A stretch of DNA of 11,831 nucleotides from Methanosarcina sp. UBA402. GTDB taxonomy: Archaea; Halobacteriota; Methanosarcinia; Methanosarcinales; Methanosarcinaceae. The stretch covers positions 1 to 11,831 of the forward strand of contig DADO01000020.1 in the NCBI GenBank assembly GCA_002509325.1. Reading direction: 5' to 3'. The notes below the pieces were generated by a model. That model was not told the origin of the DNA, did no database searches, and worked only from the letters and a program-made list of their open reading frames with translations. The translations under genes and the position numbers were made by a program. Positions 1 through 6,931 of the stretch are shown one piece after another. Position 1 is the stretch's first letter. Each line of letters starts with the position of its first letter.

Positions 1-136
1 TGTAATTTGATTTTCTTTGACTGTTGACGATTGACTGTGTTTTCTCATTGTTCATAAGTTAATTCTAGGTTTCCTCGTTTTCGTTAGAATCAATATCAAC
101 AGACATGTTTTGATAGGTTGAATAGTTATAATATAA

Positions 137-267
137 GAGCCCATCCCAAAACCAATTTTATTCTCACATCGATAAAAGTCTCAGAATCATTTTCATGATC
201 GGAAACTCAATTGGTCATTTGGAATTCGAAAATTTAGAGACGCAATCTCGAGTTTTGGGATAGACTC
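137..267. mobile_element. Miniature inverted-repeat element (MITE), about 131 bp
   Basis: The two ends form an imperfect inverted repeat. The left end reads GAGCCCATCCCAAAACC and the reverse complement of the right end reads GAGTCTATCCCAAAACT, 14 of 17 matching. Both ends are flanked by TAA (134-136 and 268-270), which fits a 3-bp target duplication. The interior is too short and has no open frame for a transposase. GAG-type termini with a TNA-like 3-bp duplication recall IS5-family elements, so it is probably a non-autonomous derivative of such an element. That family link is inference from termini alone. Confidence 0.7.
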
Positions 268-270
268 TAA

Positions 271-391
271 GATTAATTTCAAGCCTTCAATATTAATTTC
301 AAGCCTTCAATACTAATTTCAAGCTCTCAATACTAATTTCAAGTTTTTTAGGACGAATTTCAAGCCTTCAAGACTAATTTCAAGCCTTCAG
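271..391. repeat. Six-copy 20-bp tandem repeat
   Basis: Units start at 271, 291, 311, 331, 352 and 372. The plus-strand consensus is TACTAATTTCAAGCCTTCAA. The fourth unit is degenerate in its second half and is followed by one extra base. Each unit contains two CAAG/CTTG-type half motifs, so it may itself descend from a roughly 10-bp duplication. The array begins right after the TAA flank of the MITE, and its last unit contains the TGA stop of the GT4 gene. The 20-bp period is not a multiple of three and no frame runs through it, so it looks like non-coding satellite DNA. Function unknown. Confidence 0.85.
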
Positions 392-1602
392 TTCTCGGTC
401 TCGAGCCCTGATTTACAGACTTCGTTAACCTTTTTCGCGACGCTGTACCAGCTATAATTTTCAGTAACATAATTTAAACCTTTTGAACCCAGTTTCACCC
501 TCAATTCGGGATTTTCAAGCAGCTTTAAAATGCCTTCTGCAAGAGCGGCTGGGTTCTCTGGGGGTACATGAATTCCCCCTCCTGAAGCCTCAAGTACGTT
601 AGAGACCCCGCTGATGCCGCTTGCAATTACAGGTTTTCCGCAAGCCATGTATTCATATAATTTCAAAGGAGATAGGCCTATTTTTGAGTTTCTGGCAAAT
701 ATAAAGGGAGCGGTACAGATATCACTAGCATTAATGTAAAGAGGCACGCGATCGTAGGCAACTACACCCGTAAAAATGAACCTATCCTCAACTCCGAGTT
801 CTAGGCAGAGTTCCAGAAGATCATATTTCATGACCCCATCTCCGACAATCAGGAAGCGACATTCCGGAAACCTGGAAAGTATAGATGGAGCTGCCTGCAC
901 CAGATATTCAACCCCCTGCCAGGGAGCAAGATTTCCCACAAAACATACATAAGGAAATTCAAGATCCAGACCAAGGGTTTTTCTGCAGGCCTCCTGTTCC
1001 AGCGGCTTGAACAGGGAAGTGTTTGCCCCATTGGAAACCACGACTATTTTTTCTCCAGGGATGTTGTAGGCTTTCTCAAGGCTCGTTTTTATTCCGGGAG
1101 TCACCGCAATAATTCTATCCGAAAATTCCAGAGCTTTTTTGAGAATAAATAGCTTGAGCCTGGCATGTGCCGAGAAATACGGGTTTGGGAAATTACTTTT
1201 TTTTTCTGGTTCCGAAGACTTATCCCTTTTATATTTTGTCCTGAAAAGATTCTTTTCGTCCTCAGGAATCCCGTTTAATTCGTAAATTATTTTTTTGCAC
1301 CTGGTCTTACAGAAGAGCCCAGCAAGAAAGCCAAAATTGGGATTGCGGGTATATAACACATCAAAAGTCTCGGAACCTAGAAGACTTATAGAACTGCTGA
1401 AATAATTGACAGTGAGTGAAAAGAAGCTTCCAGGTGGGATATAGTAGCTGCGAACGTTATCCAGGTTCGAAAGAGAACTCCTGCCAGCAGTAAATATATG
1501 GATTTCATTATCAAACCTCGCAAGATTGCTCACTAGCTCATGCCTGTGAATAAGCGAGCCATCGGCAAGAGAAAGAGGCCATACCATATCCAGAAAAAGC
1601 AT
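388..1602 (-). CDS. Glycosyltransferase family 4 (GT-B fold)
   Basis: This is a probable cytoplasmic GT-B glycosyltransferase adding a sugar from a nucleotide-sugar donor to a surface glycan precursor. It has 404 residues from ATG 1602, the usual size for GT4. The N-terminal half is the acceptor domain. The donor domain starts near residue 205 with VGNLAPWQGVEYL (about 222-234), then FLIVGDG (about 250-256), and the family signature KLYEYMACGKPVIAS (about 314-328), in which the glutamate of YEYMACGKP is expected to contact the donor. ATG 1602 is preferred because the ribosome site AGGTGAT (1612-1618) lies 9 bases upstream; a TTG at 1608 would leave only 3. It is the last gene of the minus-strand operon, 51 bases after the GT2 gene. 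Its stop lies inside the 20-bp repeat array. Donor and acceptor cannot be told from sequence. Confidence 0.92.
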   Translation of the reverse strand: MLFLDMVWPLSLADGSLIHRHELVSNLARFDNEIHIFTAGRSSLSNLDNVRSYYIPPGSFFSLTVNYFSSSISLLGSETFDVLYTRNPNFGFLAGLFCKTRCKKIIYELNGIPEDEKNLFRTKYKRDKSSEPEKKSNFPNPYFSAHARLKLFILKKALEFSDRIIAVTPGIKTSLEKAYNIPGEKIVVVSNGANTSLFKPLEQEACRKTLGLDLEFPYVCFVGNLAPWQGVEYLVQAAPSILSRFPECRFLIVGDGVMKYDLLELCLELGVEDRFIFTGVVAYDRVPLYINASDICTAPFIFARNSKIGLSPLKLYEYMACGKPVIASGISGVSNVLEASGGGIHVPPENPAALAEGILKLLENPELRVKLGSKGLNYVTENYSWYSVAKKVNEVCKSGLETEN

Positions 1603-1611
1603 CTTCAAATT

Positions 1612-1618
1612 ATCACCT
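1612..1618 (-). promoter_or_regulatory. Ribosome binding site that decides the GT4 start
   Basis: The minus strand reads AGGTGAT, complementary to the archaeal 16S tail. It is 9 bases from ATG 1602 but only 3 from the in-frame TTG at 1608, which supports the ATG. Confidence 0.65.
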
Positions 1619-1653
1619 GTAAGTAAGTTGCTTTTTTAAACATTCCCTAATAT

Positions 1654-2580
1654 TCACTGTTCTCTCTCCCGTGCATCTTTTGAATTCCGGCTAAAAATTT
1701 CCGAGGTTGTGGAAAACACTTCTGCAAGCCTTTGATTCCTGTAGTAAGCCTTTATTTCAGAATCCTGGATTCTTTTCTCCCTCCTAATTGCCGAGCCAAA
1801 ATATCCCCAGAGGTAAGCAGCGCCTGTATAATGAGGAGATTTCAAGGAATAATAGAGCACATTTATGAGGGCAGTGAAAGGGTTTTTGCCAAGGTAATAG
1901 GCCATCCAGCCGTTTTTGATGTACCCATGCCAGAGTCCATTCGCTGCGCTCGTTTTACGTTTCTGAATCTGGACAACATCGGCACACTGCATAAGCCGCC
2001 AACCTCGCTTGAGAGCCTTTATATTGGAAATCGAATCTGGAGATGGTTCAACCTGGTAGCCGCCAGTCTCAAGGAAACATTTTTTTCTCCAGATTCTTCC
2101 TGTACCGCGAGGAAGGTGTTTAGTAGTCATTTCTCTGGAAAGTTTTCCATCAATGTCATAATATATTCCCCCGCTTACAATTCCAAGAGAATTGTCCTTT
2201 TCAAACTCAGTTAGAAGTTTTCCGAAATAGTTCCCTTCTAGAACGGTGTCGGCATCAAGAAGTCCTATATAATCGAATTCGATATTATTTTCCCTGCAAT
2301 ATTCAAGTGCATAGTCAAAGCCCTTTTTGCAGACATAACTATAATGAAAAGTAATGTCTCTCGGTCTTGGAGGCAACCTTATGCTCCGGATCCAGGAGTA
2401 ATTTGCCTGCAGGTCTTCAAGAATACGTGGTGTCCCATCTGTACTCCCGTCATCGACTATAACCCATAAATCAGCTTTTATTTTCTGTCCTATTACAGAC
2501 TTCGAGACTTCGGGCAGATTTTGTTCTTCATTCTTTGCAGGTGTAACCAGCACAAACTTCCCTTTTAAGTCAGGCTCCAT
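1654..2580 (-). CDS. Glycosyltransferase family 2 (GT-A fold)
   Basis: A 308-residue GT2 enzyme, expected to be metal-dependent and to transfer a sugar from a nucleotide sugar onto a growing glycan. The nucleotide-binding strand is visible at FVLVTPAKNEEQNL (9-22), followed by WVIVDDGSTDGT (39-50) with the usual Asp pair D43/D44, and the metal-binding DXD as LLDADT (D109, D111). GTGRIWRKKCFLETGGY (159-175) is the typical acceptor-side segment. No strong transmembrane helix stands out, although 220-250 is aromatic and could touch the membrane. The start is well supported: AGGTGGT lies 6 bases upstream of ATG 2580. The first 11 bases overlap the end of the deacetylase-like gene, implying translational coupling. 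Substrate unknown. Confidence 0.93.
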   Translation of the reverse strand: MEPDLKGKFVLVTPAKNEEQNLPEVSKSVIGQKIKADLWVIVDDGSTDGTPRILEDLQANYSWIRSIRLPPRPRDITFHYSYVCKKGFDYALEYCRENNIEFDYIGLLDADTVLEGNYFGKLLTEFEKDNSLGIVSGGIYYDIDGKLSREMTTKHLPRGTGRIWRKKCFLETGGYQVEPSPDSISNIKALKRGWRLMQCADVVQIQKRKTSAANGLWHGYIKNGWMAYYLGKNPFTALINVLYYSLKSPHYTGAAYLWGYFGSAIRREKRIQDSEIKAYYRNQRLAEVFSTTSEIFSRNSKDAREREQ

Positions 2581-3619
2581 CTCCCCACCACCTGTAAATT
2601 TCTTCCCCGCTTGTCATCCAGGCTCCTCTTTCAGAGCAGTACTGAAGCACCTTCTCATACAGCCTCACCCAATCATCGCGGAAATTACACCCAAAAACGA
2701 AATTATGCCACAGCAGAGTAATGACGCCATTGAGACTTGCTGTAATATCAATCAGTTTTTTTGTTCGTTCCCACGCTTCCCCAAAAGATTTTGATTCAGC
2801 AAAAAGCGCTACATCCATAACGATAAGTGGAATCTCAAGGATATCAATTTCCTTTCCTGTGTTAAGGTTATATGGTTTAAATGGATGGCACATTCCGTTC
2901 CTGAATCCCGCGCAGTCGTGGTATCCAAATGTAGAGTCGTACCTGAACCCCGCATCAGCAAGTATTTCCCAGGAGTCAGGAGTTTTAAACCTCAGGTAAT
3001 GGTTGCGAAACCCCTGTACTGCCTTCCCCAGGACAGTTTCAAGCCTTTTCTTTTCTTTTTTTAATGCTTCCAGGTTATTGTATGAATAATAGCCTCCATG
3101 AAGGCCAACTTCCCAACCTCGATCCAAAACTTCTTTTAAATGAGATTCTATGTCTTCTATGTCATATCTGAACCTTATGGGATCGGCTTCTGTAGCAATG
3201 AAATAAAAAGAGGATTTTGCTCCGTAGCCGGCTTCAAGATCCATGATTTTTGAAAGGTTAAGGTAAGGCGAGTACTCCTTCCCCCTGAGTTTCCAGAGAA
3301 GCTGAGCTGTAAAATCTCTGAAATCTAGATTTTTCAGGCAGTGTACCGAAGACAGTAAACTATGGGAAAGAGGGGGATAGACATCATCCACATCATGAGT
3401 TAGACAAACGGCAAATGTCTTGTTTTCAGGAAATTCAACCTGCATCCCACGATTTATCAGGTATCTGGAAGCTTCAGGATCCGAAGTATTTACAAGGTTT
3501 TTTCCATCGAAAAAAAAGCGTCCGCGTTCATCCAATTTCCTGGGAGAATACTCTTCTTTTCGGGTGAAAAGGCCCCAGATATCCTGGTTTTGCTTTAATA
3601 ACTCATGCATAGCTCTCAT
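2570..3619 (-). CDS. Polysaccharide-deacetylase-like protein (CE4/NodB-related)
   Basis: A 349-residue protein with the NodB-like deacetylase fold. Visible motifs are CLTHDVDD (72-79, catalytic/metal Asp pair D76/D78 region), GWEVGLHGGYYSY (168-180, H174), GFRNHYLRF (203-211, the RxxY-type motif 3), DAGFRYDST (222-230) and LLWHNFVF (302-309, H305, probable motif 5 His). In classical CE4 enzymes motif 2 is HxxxH. Here the position four after H174 is Tyr, so the standard Asp-His-His metal triad is incomplete, and activity as an N-deacetylase should not be assumed. There is no signal peptide, so it probably acts in the cytoplasm on a glycan precursor. It overlaps the DUF354 gene by 17 bases from ATG 3619; an alternative ATG at 3610 would overlap by 8. 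It also overlaps the GT2 gene by 11 bases. Confidence 0.85.
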   Translation of the reverse strand: MRAMHELLKQNQDIWGLFTRKEEYSPRKLDERGRFFFDGKNLVNTSDPEASRYLINRGMQVEFPENKTFAVCLTHDVDDVYPPLSHSLLSSVHCLKNLDFRDFTAQLLWKLRGKEYSPYLNLSKIMDLEAGYGAKSSFYFIATEADPIRFRYDIEDIESHLKEVLDRGWEVGLHGGYYSYNNLEALKKEKKRLETVLGKAVQGFRNHYLRFKTPDSWEILADAGFRYDSTFGYHDCAGFRNGMCHPFKPYNLNTGKEIDILEIPLIVMDVALFAESKSFGEAWERTKKLIDITASLNGVITLLWHNFVFGCNFRDDWVRLYEKVLQYCSERGAWMTSGEEIYRWWGDGA

Positions 3620-4676
3620 CCAAAACAGAAGGTAAAAGTGCTCCGGATTCTTTTCCAGGAAGGCTTTCTATAAGCTTGACCATGAATTCGGTGACATCGA
3701 CCTTATCCCTGAGAAGAGCAGCTCTTTTCAGGCTCCAGGTCCTCTTAAGCTCCGAATCATTAAAAAGTTCTGTGATTTTTTCCAGGGCAGACTCCGAATC
3801 ACTGTAGTTAAAAACCAGACCATATTTTTCCTCCAGTTCGGAGAAATTCCCCATTGTCCCCGCAAGCGTGGAAATGTAAATTGAAGGAGTTCCCAGGATT
3901 GCACTCTCAACAGCCATGGTTGCCCCTTCGCCTACATACAATGTCGCATAGTAAAGCAGATCATGAATTTTTTCAGGGGGAACCCGGATTTGATACTCTT
4001 CGAGTTCCTTATCCAGTGGGCCTTCTGAGGAGATGAATACCTTCCCGAAATTTTTGAGTTCCTGGACGAATGCTAGTTTATTTTTGATTCCATGCTGGCC
4101 TATGTCATGGTGCGCGCCCCATGAAATGAGGCGAAGAATTGTAAAAGGCTCACCCATCTCTACCCCCAGGTCCTTCAAAACCTCAGAAGATGGGGTGAAA
4201 TAAGAAGGGTGAAGATAAGCCAGTTCGTGATAACCACGATACTTTAGCTGTTTTTTTCCTTCATCCTTCTTATAGCATGAAGGAGTACAGATTATGTCAC
4301 AGAGAGAATAGGTTAGCTTTTGGGCTATAACTGCGTGTTCAGTATCGTTAAATATTACGGATTTTTTCCGCAACATCCATGCTACGTGAGCTACAGGCGG
4401 AGAAAGGATACCCATAAGAATGTCAGGGTTGAATTCTTTAGAGATCTTAAAAGTTTTAAACGCTCTCATCGCCCATTCTTCAAACAAGTTAACCTTTCCT
4501 GATTTTACTTTACTCAGGACAGTATGCTGAATTCCATAGGCATTGAGCAGGTCTATTACCACATCCTTATCCCGCGAAATTACCATTACTTGATGCCCTT
4601 TTTTCTGAAGACACCAAATAATGTTTTTAAAAAAGTGAACATGGGCTGGATGCCCTATATCAATAAGAACTCTCAA
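3603..4676 (-). CDS. DUF354 family protein, GT-B-like
   Basis: The protein is recognised as DUF354, an archaeal and bacterial family with a GT-B fold resembling MurG and UDP-GlcNAc 2-epimerase. Its biochemical role is not established, but it is commonly seen in polysaccharide loci. The N-terminus has the hallmark VLIDIGHPAHVHFFKN. A second hallmark, FNDTEHAV, lies near 109-116. The C-terminal nucleotide-binding-like segment is GEGATMAVESAILGTPSIYIS (about 249-269). I chose TTG 4676 (357 residues) because it places the hallmark at the extreme N-terminus and puts GGGGGA (4686-4691) 9 bases upstream. A GTG at 4685 would give 360 residues but abuts that site directly. It is the first gene of the four-gene minus-strand operon. 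A catalytic role in sugar transfer or epimerisation is inference. Confidence 0.85.
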   Translation of the reverse strand: MRVLIDIGHPAHVHFFKNIIWCLQKKGHQVMVISRDKDVVIDLLNAYGIQHTVLSKVKSGKVNLFEEWAMRAFKTFKISKEFNPDILMGILSPPVAHVAWMLRKKSVIFNDTEHAVIAQKLTYSLCDIICTPSCYKKDEGKKQLKYRGYHELAYLHPSYFTPSSEVLKDLGVEMGEPFTILRLISWGAHHDIGQHGIKNKLAFVQELKNFGKVFISSEGPLDKELEEYQIRVPPEKIHDLLYYATLYVGEGATMAVESAILGTPSIYISTLAGTMGNFSELEEKYGLVFNYSDSESALEKITELFNDSELKRTWSLKRAALLRDKVDVTEFMVKLIESLPGKESGALLPSVLDESYA

Positions 4677-4725
4677 TGTTGCCACTCCCCCAATTAATAC
4701 TCCCCATGATTATAGCACATCAAGA

Positions 4726-4734
4726 AAATATAAA
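4726..4734 (-). promoter_or_regulatory. TATA-like box for the glycan operon
   Basis: The minus strand reads TTTATATTT, close to the archaeal TATA consensus. Transcription would start about 25 bases downstream, near 4703, leaving a leader of about 25 bases before the DUF354 start with its GGGGGA site. It is the best promoter candidate upstream of the operon. Confidence 0.5.
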
Positions 4735-4845
4735 GACTTGCTTTACCAAATATTACCGCATTTGAGAATGAAAACTTACCCCAAATAACATTAAGTATAT
4801 GAAATAAACTAACATCAACAAATTATGAAACCTTCCTGCCTTTCC

Positions 4846-5028
4846 TTAGACAAAAAGCTTGCAGTTGACTCCCAGTTCCTCCCCCTCAAGCTTGCAGTTG
4901 ATTCCCAGTTCCTCCCTCTCAAGCTTGCAGTTGATTCCCAGTTCCCCCTTCAACTTGATTCTGACCTCTTTGTCTGATAGGCTTCTTGTATCTAGTTCTA
5001 CCTTCACAGATAGTAACTTCACGTCCAT
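4846..5028 (-). CDS. Doubtful 60-residue repetitive reading frame overlapping the iscB stop
   Basis: The ATG at 5028 overlaps the TAA stop of iscB as TAATG, an arrangement often used for translational coupling. The 60-residue product ends in three in-frame 11-residue repeats of the form ELGINCKLEGE. Two weaker strand-like stretches precede them (VKVELD, VRIKLKG). It has no signal peptide, helix or known domain. The few differences between copies are conservative substitutions (Ile/Val, Arg/Gly) with no stops, compatible with coding but also with a recent duplication. There is no clear ribosome site of its own. It could equally be a chance frame in a minisatellite at the edge of the iscB insertion. 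I do not recognise any function. Confidence 0.3.
   Translation of the reverse strand: MDVKLLSVKVELDTRSLSDKEVRIKLKGELGINCKLEREELGINCKLEGEELGVNCKLFV
4855..4950. repeat. 33-bp tandem repeat, just under three copies
   Basis: Copies start at 4855, 4888 and 4921 with a plus-strand unit beginning AAGCTTGCAGTTGATTCCCA. The third copy is shortened at about 30 bp. The first two differ at only a couple of bases. A fourth, decayed copy may follow (about 4951-4970). The period of 33 keeps one minus-strand frame open. Confidence 0.9.
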
Positions 5029-6344
5029 TAAGGAAGGATGCTTGCCACTTTAGTGGTGAGAGGAATTCCGTCAACTTCCAACCCATTTAAGGTATATTCA
5101 TATCCATCTGTTCTACTCAATACATTACAATATTTGTGATTAATTCCTTGTGCTATTTTCATCCCTTCTTTATTTTTAATATCAAAATAACCAGTTTTTC
5201 TACAAGATATAGCTCCAATATGGGTTCCTTTGTATTTTCCTTTTGGAATTATTGCTTTGACAATATCTCCTGTTTGGAAACCAAAGAAAGATTTTTGTCT
5301 TGCTAAATATCCTCTTGGAAAGCCATATTTATTTAAATTAGTTCTACAGTGAGATCCTCTACCTTTTGCTTTTATATGGAGAACTTGATTTGTTTTGAAA
5401 TTAATTTCATTTGGCGTTGATTGTCCCACACAAACAGCATCAAAATGGTGATCTTTAGGTAGATTTAACTTAATTCGATTAAACTTCGTTCTTCCACCAG
5501 TACCACATTCAATTTTCAGTCCAATGGATACAAGAATATCGTAGATTTTCCATCTAGTAGCATTAACTATAGCAACGTCCTTTAATGGCTTTTTAACTAA
5601 ATCATATACTTCTGGGTGACCAAATTCCTCTGCGGTCATACTACCTTTAGCTTGATTACAATATCTACATGCTAAGGTTAAATTGGAAACTCTACTACTA
5701 CCGCCTCTTATTTTAGGAATTATATGTTCAACTTCAAGTGGAACATTTTCAGCACCACAATAAGCACATTTTCTCCCCATTTTTTTAAGAAGATACTCTC
5801 GGATTTCATACCCTTGAAGTTCTCCTTGTTGATATTCTATACCAGAAATCTCAGGATTTTGCATTAATTGAGTATCAAATTTTACATTCTCATACGAAAT
5901 ATGAGTTAATGGACAAAGTTTCCTGAGTCTTATAACCCAATTTTTAATATTATCTACTCTACTTTGCAATGATGGAGGTATCCAGCCGTCATTTCGTTTT
6001 CTATTTAAGAATCTTGGTTTTCGGTATCTTAATTTCCTATTTCTTCTGGCTCTTCGCATTGCTCTACGACTATCCATGTTCTTTTTTATGTTAGTTTTAT
6101 GGTGGATTTGAGCAAGCCAGGTTACTTTAGAACCATTTAAAATGGCTAAACCTGTATGACGGCTACCGTAATCTATTTTCAATCGAAATTTTGCATTACT
6201 TTCAGATTTTTTTAACTCTTTTAATCGAATTATAAATGGATATTTTTTATGGATTACCGCTTTTCCCATCCCCAGCAGTTTTCTGGCAACTGCTGGATGA
6301 CAGGGATTTAACAGTTGTTTGTTTTTGTTTAATACGAATATCAT
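5028..6344 (-). CDS. iscB: RNA-guided DNA endonuclease IscB
   Basis: 438 residues, typical of IscB. In order: an N-terminal PLMP-type domain (CHPAVARKLLGMGKAVIHKKYPF, 15-37); RuvC-I at LKIDYGSRHTGLAIL with D58; an arginine-rich bridge helix (about 92-118, core RRAMRRARRNRK); RuvC-II at ISYENVKFD with E152; an HNH domain with zinc ligands C193/C196 and C226/C229, VEHIIP (E206, catalytic H207) and N221; RuvC-III at DHHFDAVCVG with H299 and D302; then the C-terminal omega-RNA/TAM-interacting region starting near GRGSHCRTNLNKYGFPRG. All expected catalytic residues are present. IscB cuts double-stranded DNA guided by omega-RNA and is the family from which Cas9 arose. ATG 6344 has AGGAG (6353-6357) 8 bases upstream. 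The omega-RNA lies directly upstream and no transposase is adjacent. Confidence 0.96.
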   Translation of the reverse strand: MIFVLNKNKQLLNPCHPAVARKLLGMGKAVIHKKYPFIIRLKELKKSESNAKFRLKIDYGSRHTGLAILNGSKVTWLAQIHHKTNIKKNMDSRRAMRRARRNRKLRYRKPRFLNRKRNDGWIPPSLQSRVDNIKNWVIRLRKLCPLTHISYENVKFDTQLMQNPEISGIEYQQGELQGYEIREYLLKKMGRKCAYCGAENVPLEVEHIIPKIRGGSSRVSNLTLACRYCNQAKGSMTAEEFGHPEVYDLVKKPLKDVAIVNATRWKIYDILVSIGLKIECGTGGRTKFNRIKLNLPKDHHFDAVCVGQSTPNEINFKTNQVLHIKAKGRGSHCRTNLNKYGFPRGYLARQKSFFGFQTGDIVKAIIPKGKYKGTHIGAISCRKTGYFDIKNKEGMKIAQGINHKYCNVLSRTDGYEYTLNGLEVDGIPLTTKVASILP

Positions 6345-6360
6345 TTGGATTTCTCCTATC

Positions 6361-6645
6361 TCGAAAATAAGATTAATCTTATTTCCGGTAACGTACTTTC
6401 GTATCTCTTCTCGTCAATGTTGGAAATGCTTGTTAAGCATAATACACCATTCCTACCTCTCAGAATTTTTAATACTATGCAACAGAGCTACAGGCTGAAG
6501 AAGCACCTGTAGGTGTTATGACATTTCCAACGTAGTTCTCGAAGAACTTAGACTGGTCAACCAAGGCACTATTACATGCCTACCAATTTATTGGTGGGTA
6601 GTTGACAAGTAGTAACCATACGGTCCAGCAGGCTGGAGCCCCCTT
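6361..6645 (-). ncRNA. omega-RNA (HEARO-type RNA) of IscB
   Basis: The roughly 300 bases before iscB have no open frame but many nested complementary segments. Plus-strand pairings are: 6488-6494 with 6506-6512; a 10-bp perfect long-range stem 6419-6428 with 6522-6531 that encloses it; a hairpin 6534-6539/6543-6548; 6556-6561 with 6601-6606 enclosing a hairpin 6582-6586/6591-6595; a stem 6624-6628/6633-6637; and a 20-base palindrome 6365-6384 just before the iscB ribosome site. IscB guide RNAs are known to be encoded immediately 5' of iscB, with the guide at the RNA's 5' end. The guide here would be minus-strand sequence from about 6645 outward. The exact 5' end and guide are not determined. 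Confidence 0.82.
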
Positions 6646-6660
6646 CCCTCCTTAACAGTG

Positions 6661-6931
6661 CCCATACAAAGCTTATTTTTTAATTAAGTTGTGATCACTA
6701 ACAAACTACATTATGACTAGAAGATAAATAGTTCAAGAATAAAATAACTATAGAAACCAAGTTACTGAGTTGAGATAACTAAAATTTTCAGTGTGAAAAA
6801 TTATAAACGTTTTTATTCTCAGAAATAGGAAAATAAATATTATTTAACTTTTTACATTTTAACAGAAAAACAAATTTACTTGAAAAAAGAAAAGAAGTTT
6901 CAGACTAAAAAATTAATAAAATCTAGGAAGA
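6661..6931. other. A/T-rich intergenic stretch, no gene seen
   Basis: Very A/T-rich and without a convincing reading frame on either strand. It should contain the flank that supplies the 5' guide of the omega-RNA and a promoter for it, but no TATA-like box stands out from the background. The right end holds oligo-T tracts on the minus strand that could terminate the small membrane protein gene. Confidence 0.5.
6878..6912 (-). terminator. Oligo-T terminator candidate after the small membrane gene
   Basis: On the minus strand, tracts of 4 to 6 consecutive T (for example 6907-6912) lie 20 to 50 bases after the stop at 6932. Archaeal RNA polymerase commonly terminates at such tracts. The region is A/T-rich overall, so specificity is limited. 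Confidence 0.35.

Larger units (their letters stand above)
5028..6655 (-). mobile_element. Solitary IscB / omega-RNA insertion (IS200/IS605-associated type)
   Basis: This unit comprises the structured RNA region and iscB in the order known for HEARO/IscB elements. There is no Y1 transposase (tnpA) nearby, so mobility would need help from elsewhere. The sequence is visibly richer in A and T than the glycan genes on both sides, which suggests acquisition by transfer. The ends are not firmly known. TTAAGGAAGG at 5028-5037 is matched in inverse by CCCTCCTTAA at 6646-6655 (9 of 10), and these are used here as provisional limits only. Confidence 0.55.

Noticed and set aside
271..391. Possible CRISPR array
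   Set aside because: The units are contiguous 20-bp tandem copies without unique spacers, and no cas genes are present.
1732..2214. 160-residue open frame on the plus strand
   Set aside because: It lies wholly antisense within the GT2 gene, whose motifs are unmistakable, and it has no motif of its own.
4859..5053. 64-residue plus-strand frame rich in Ser and Pro
   Set aside because: It is an open frame produced by the 33-bp repeats on the opposite strand and runs into the antisense of iscB.
5028..6344. Calling the gene a Cas9 or a group II intron/HNH homing protein
   Set aside because: The N-terminal PLMP-type region, short length, bridge helix and split RuvC around HNH without a REC lobe or reverse transcriptase define IscB.
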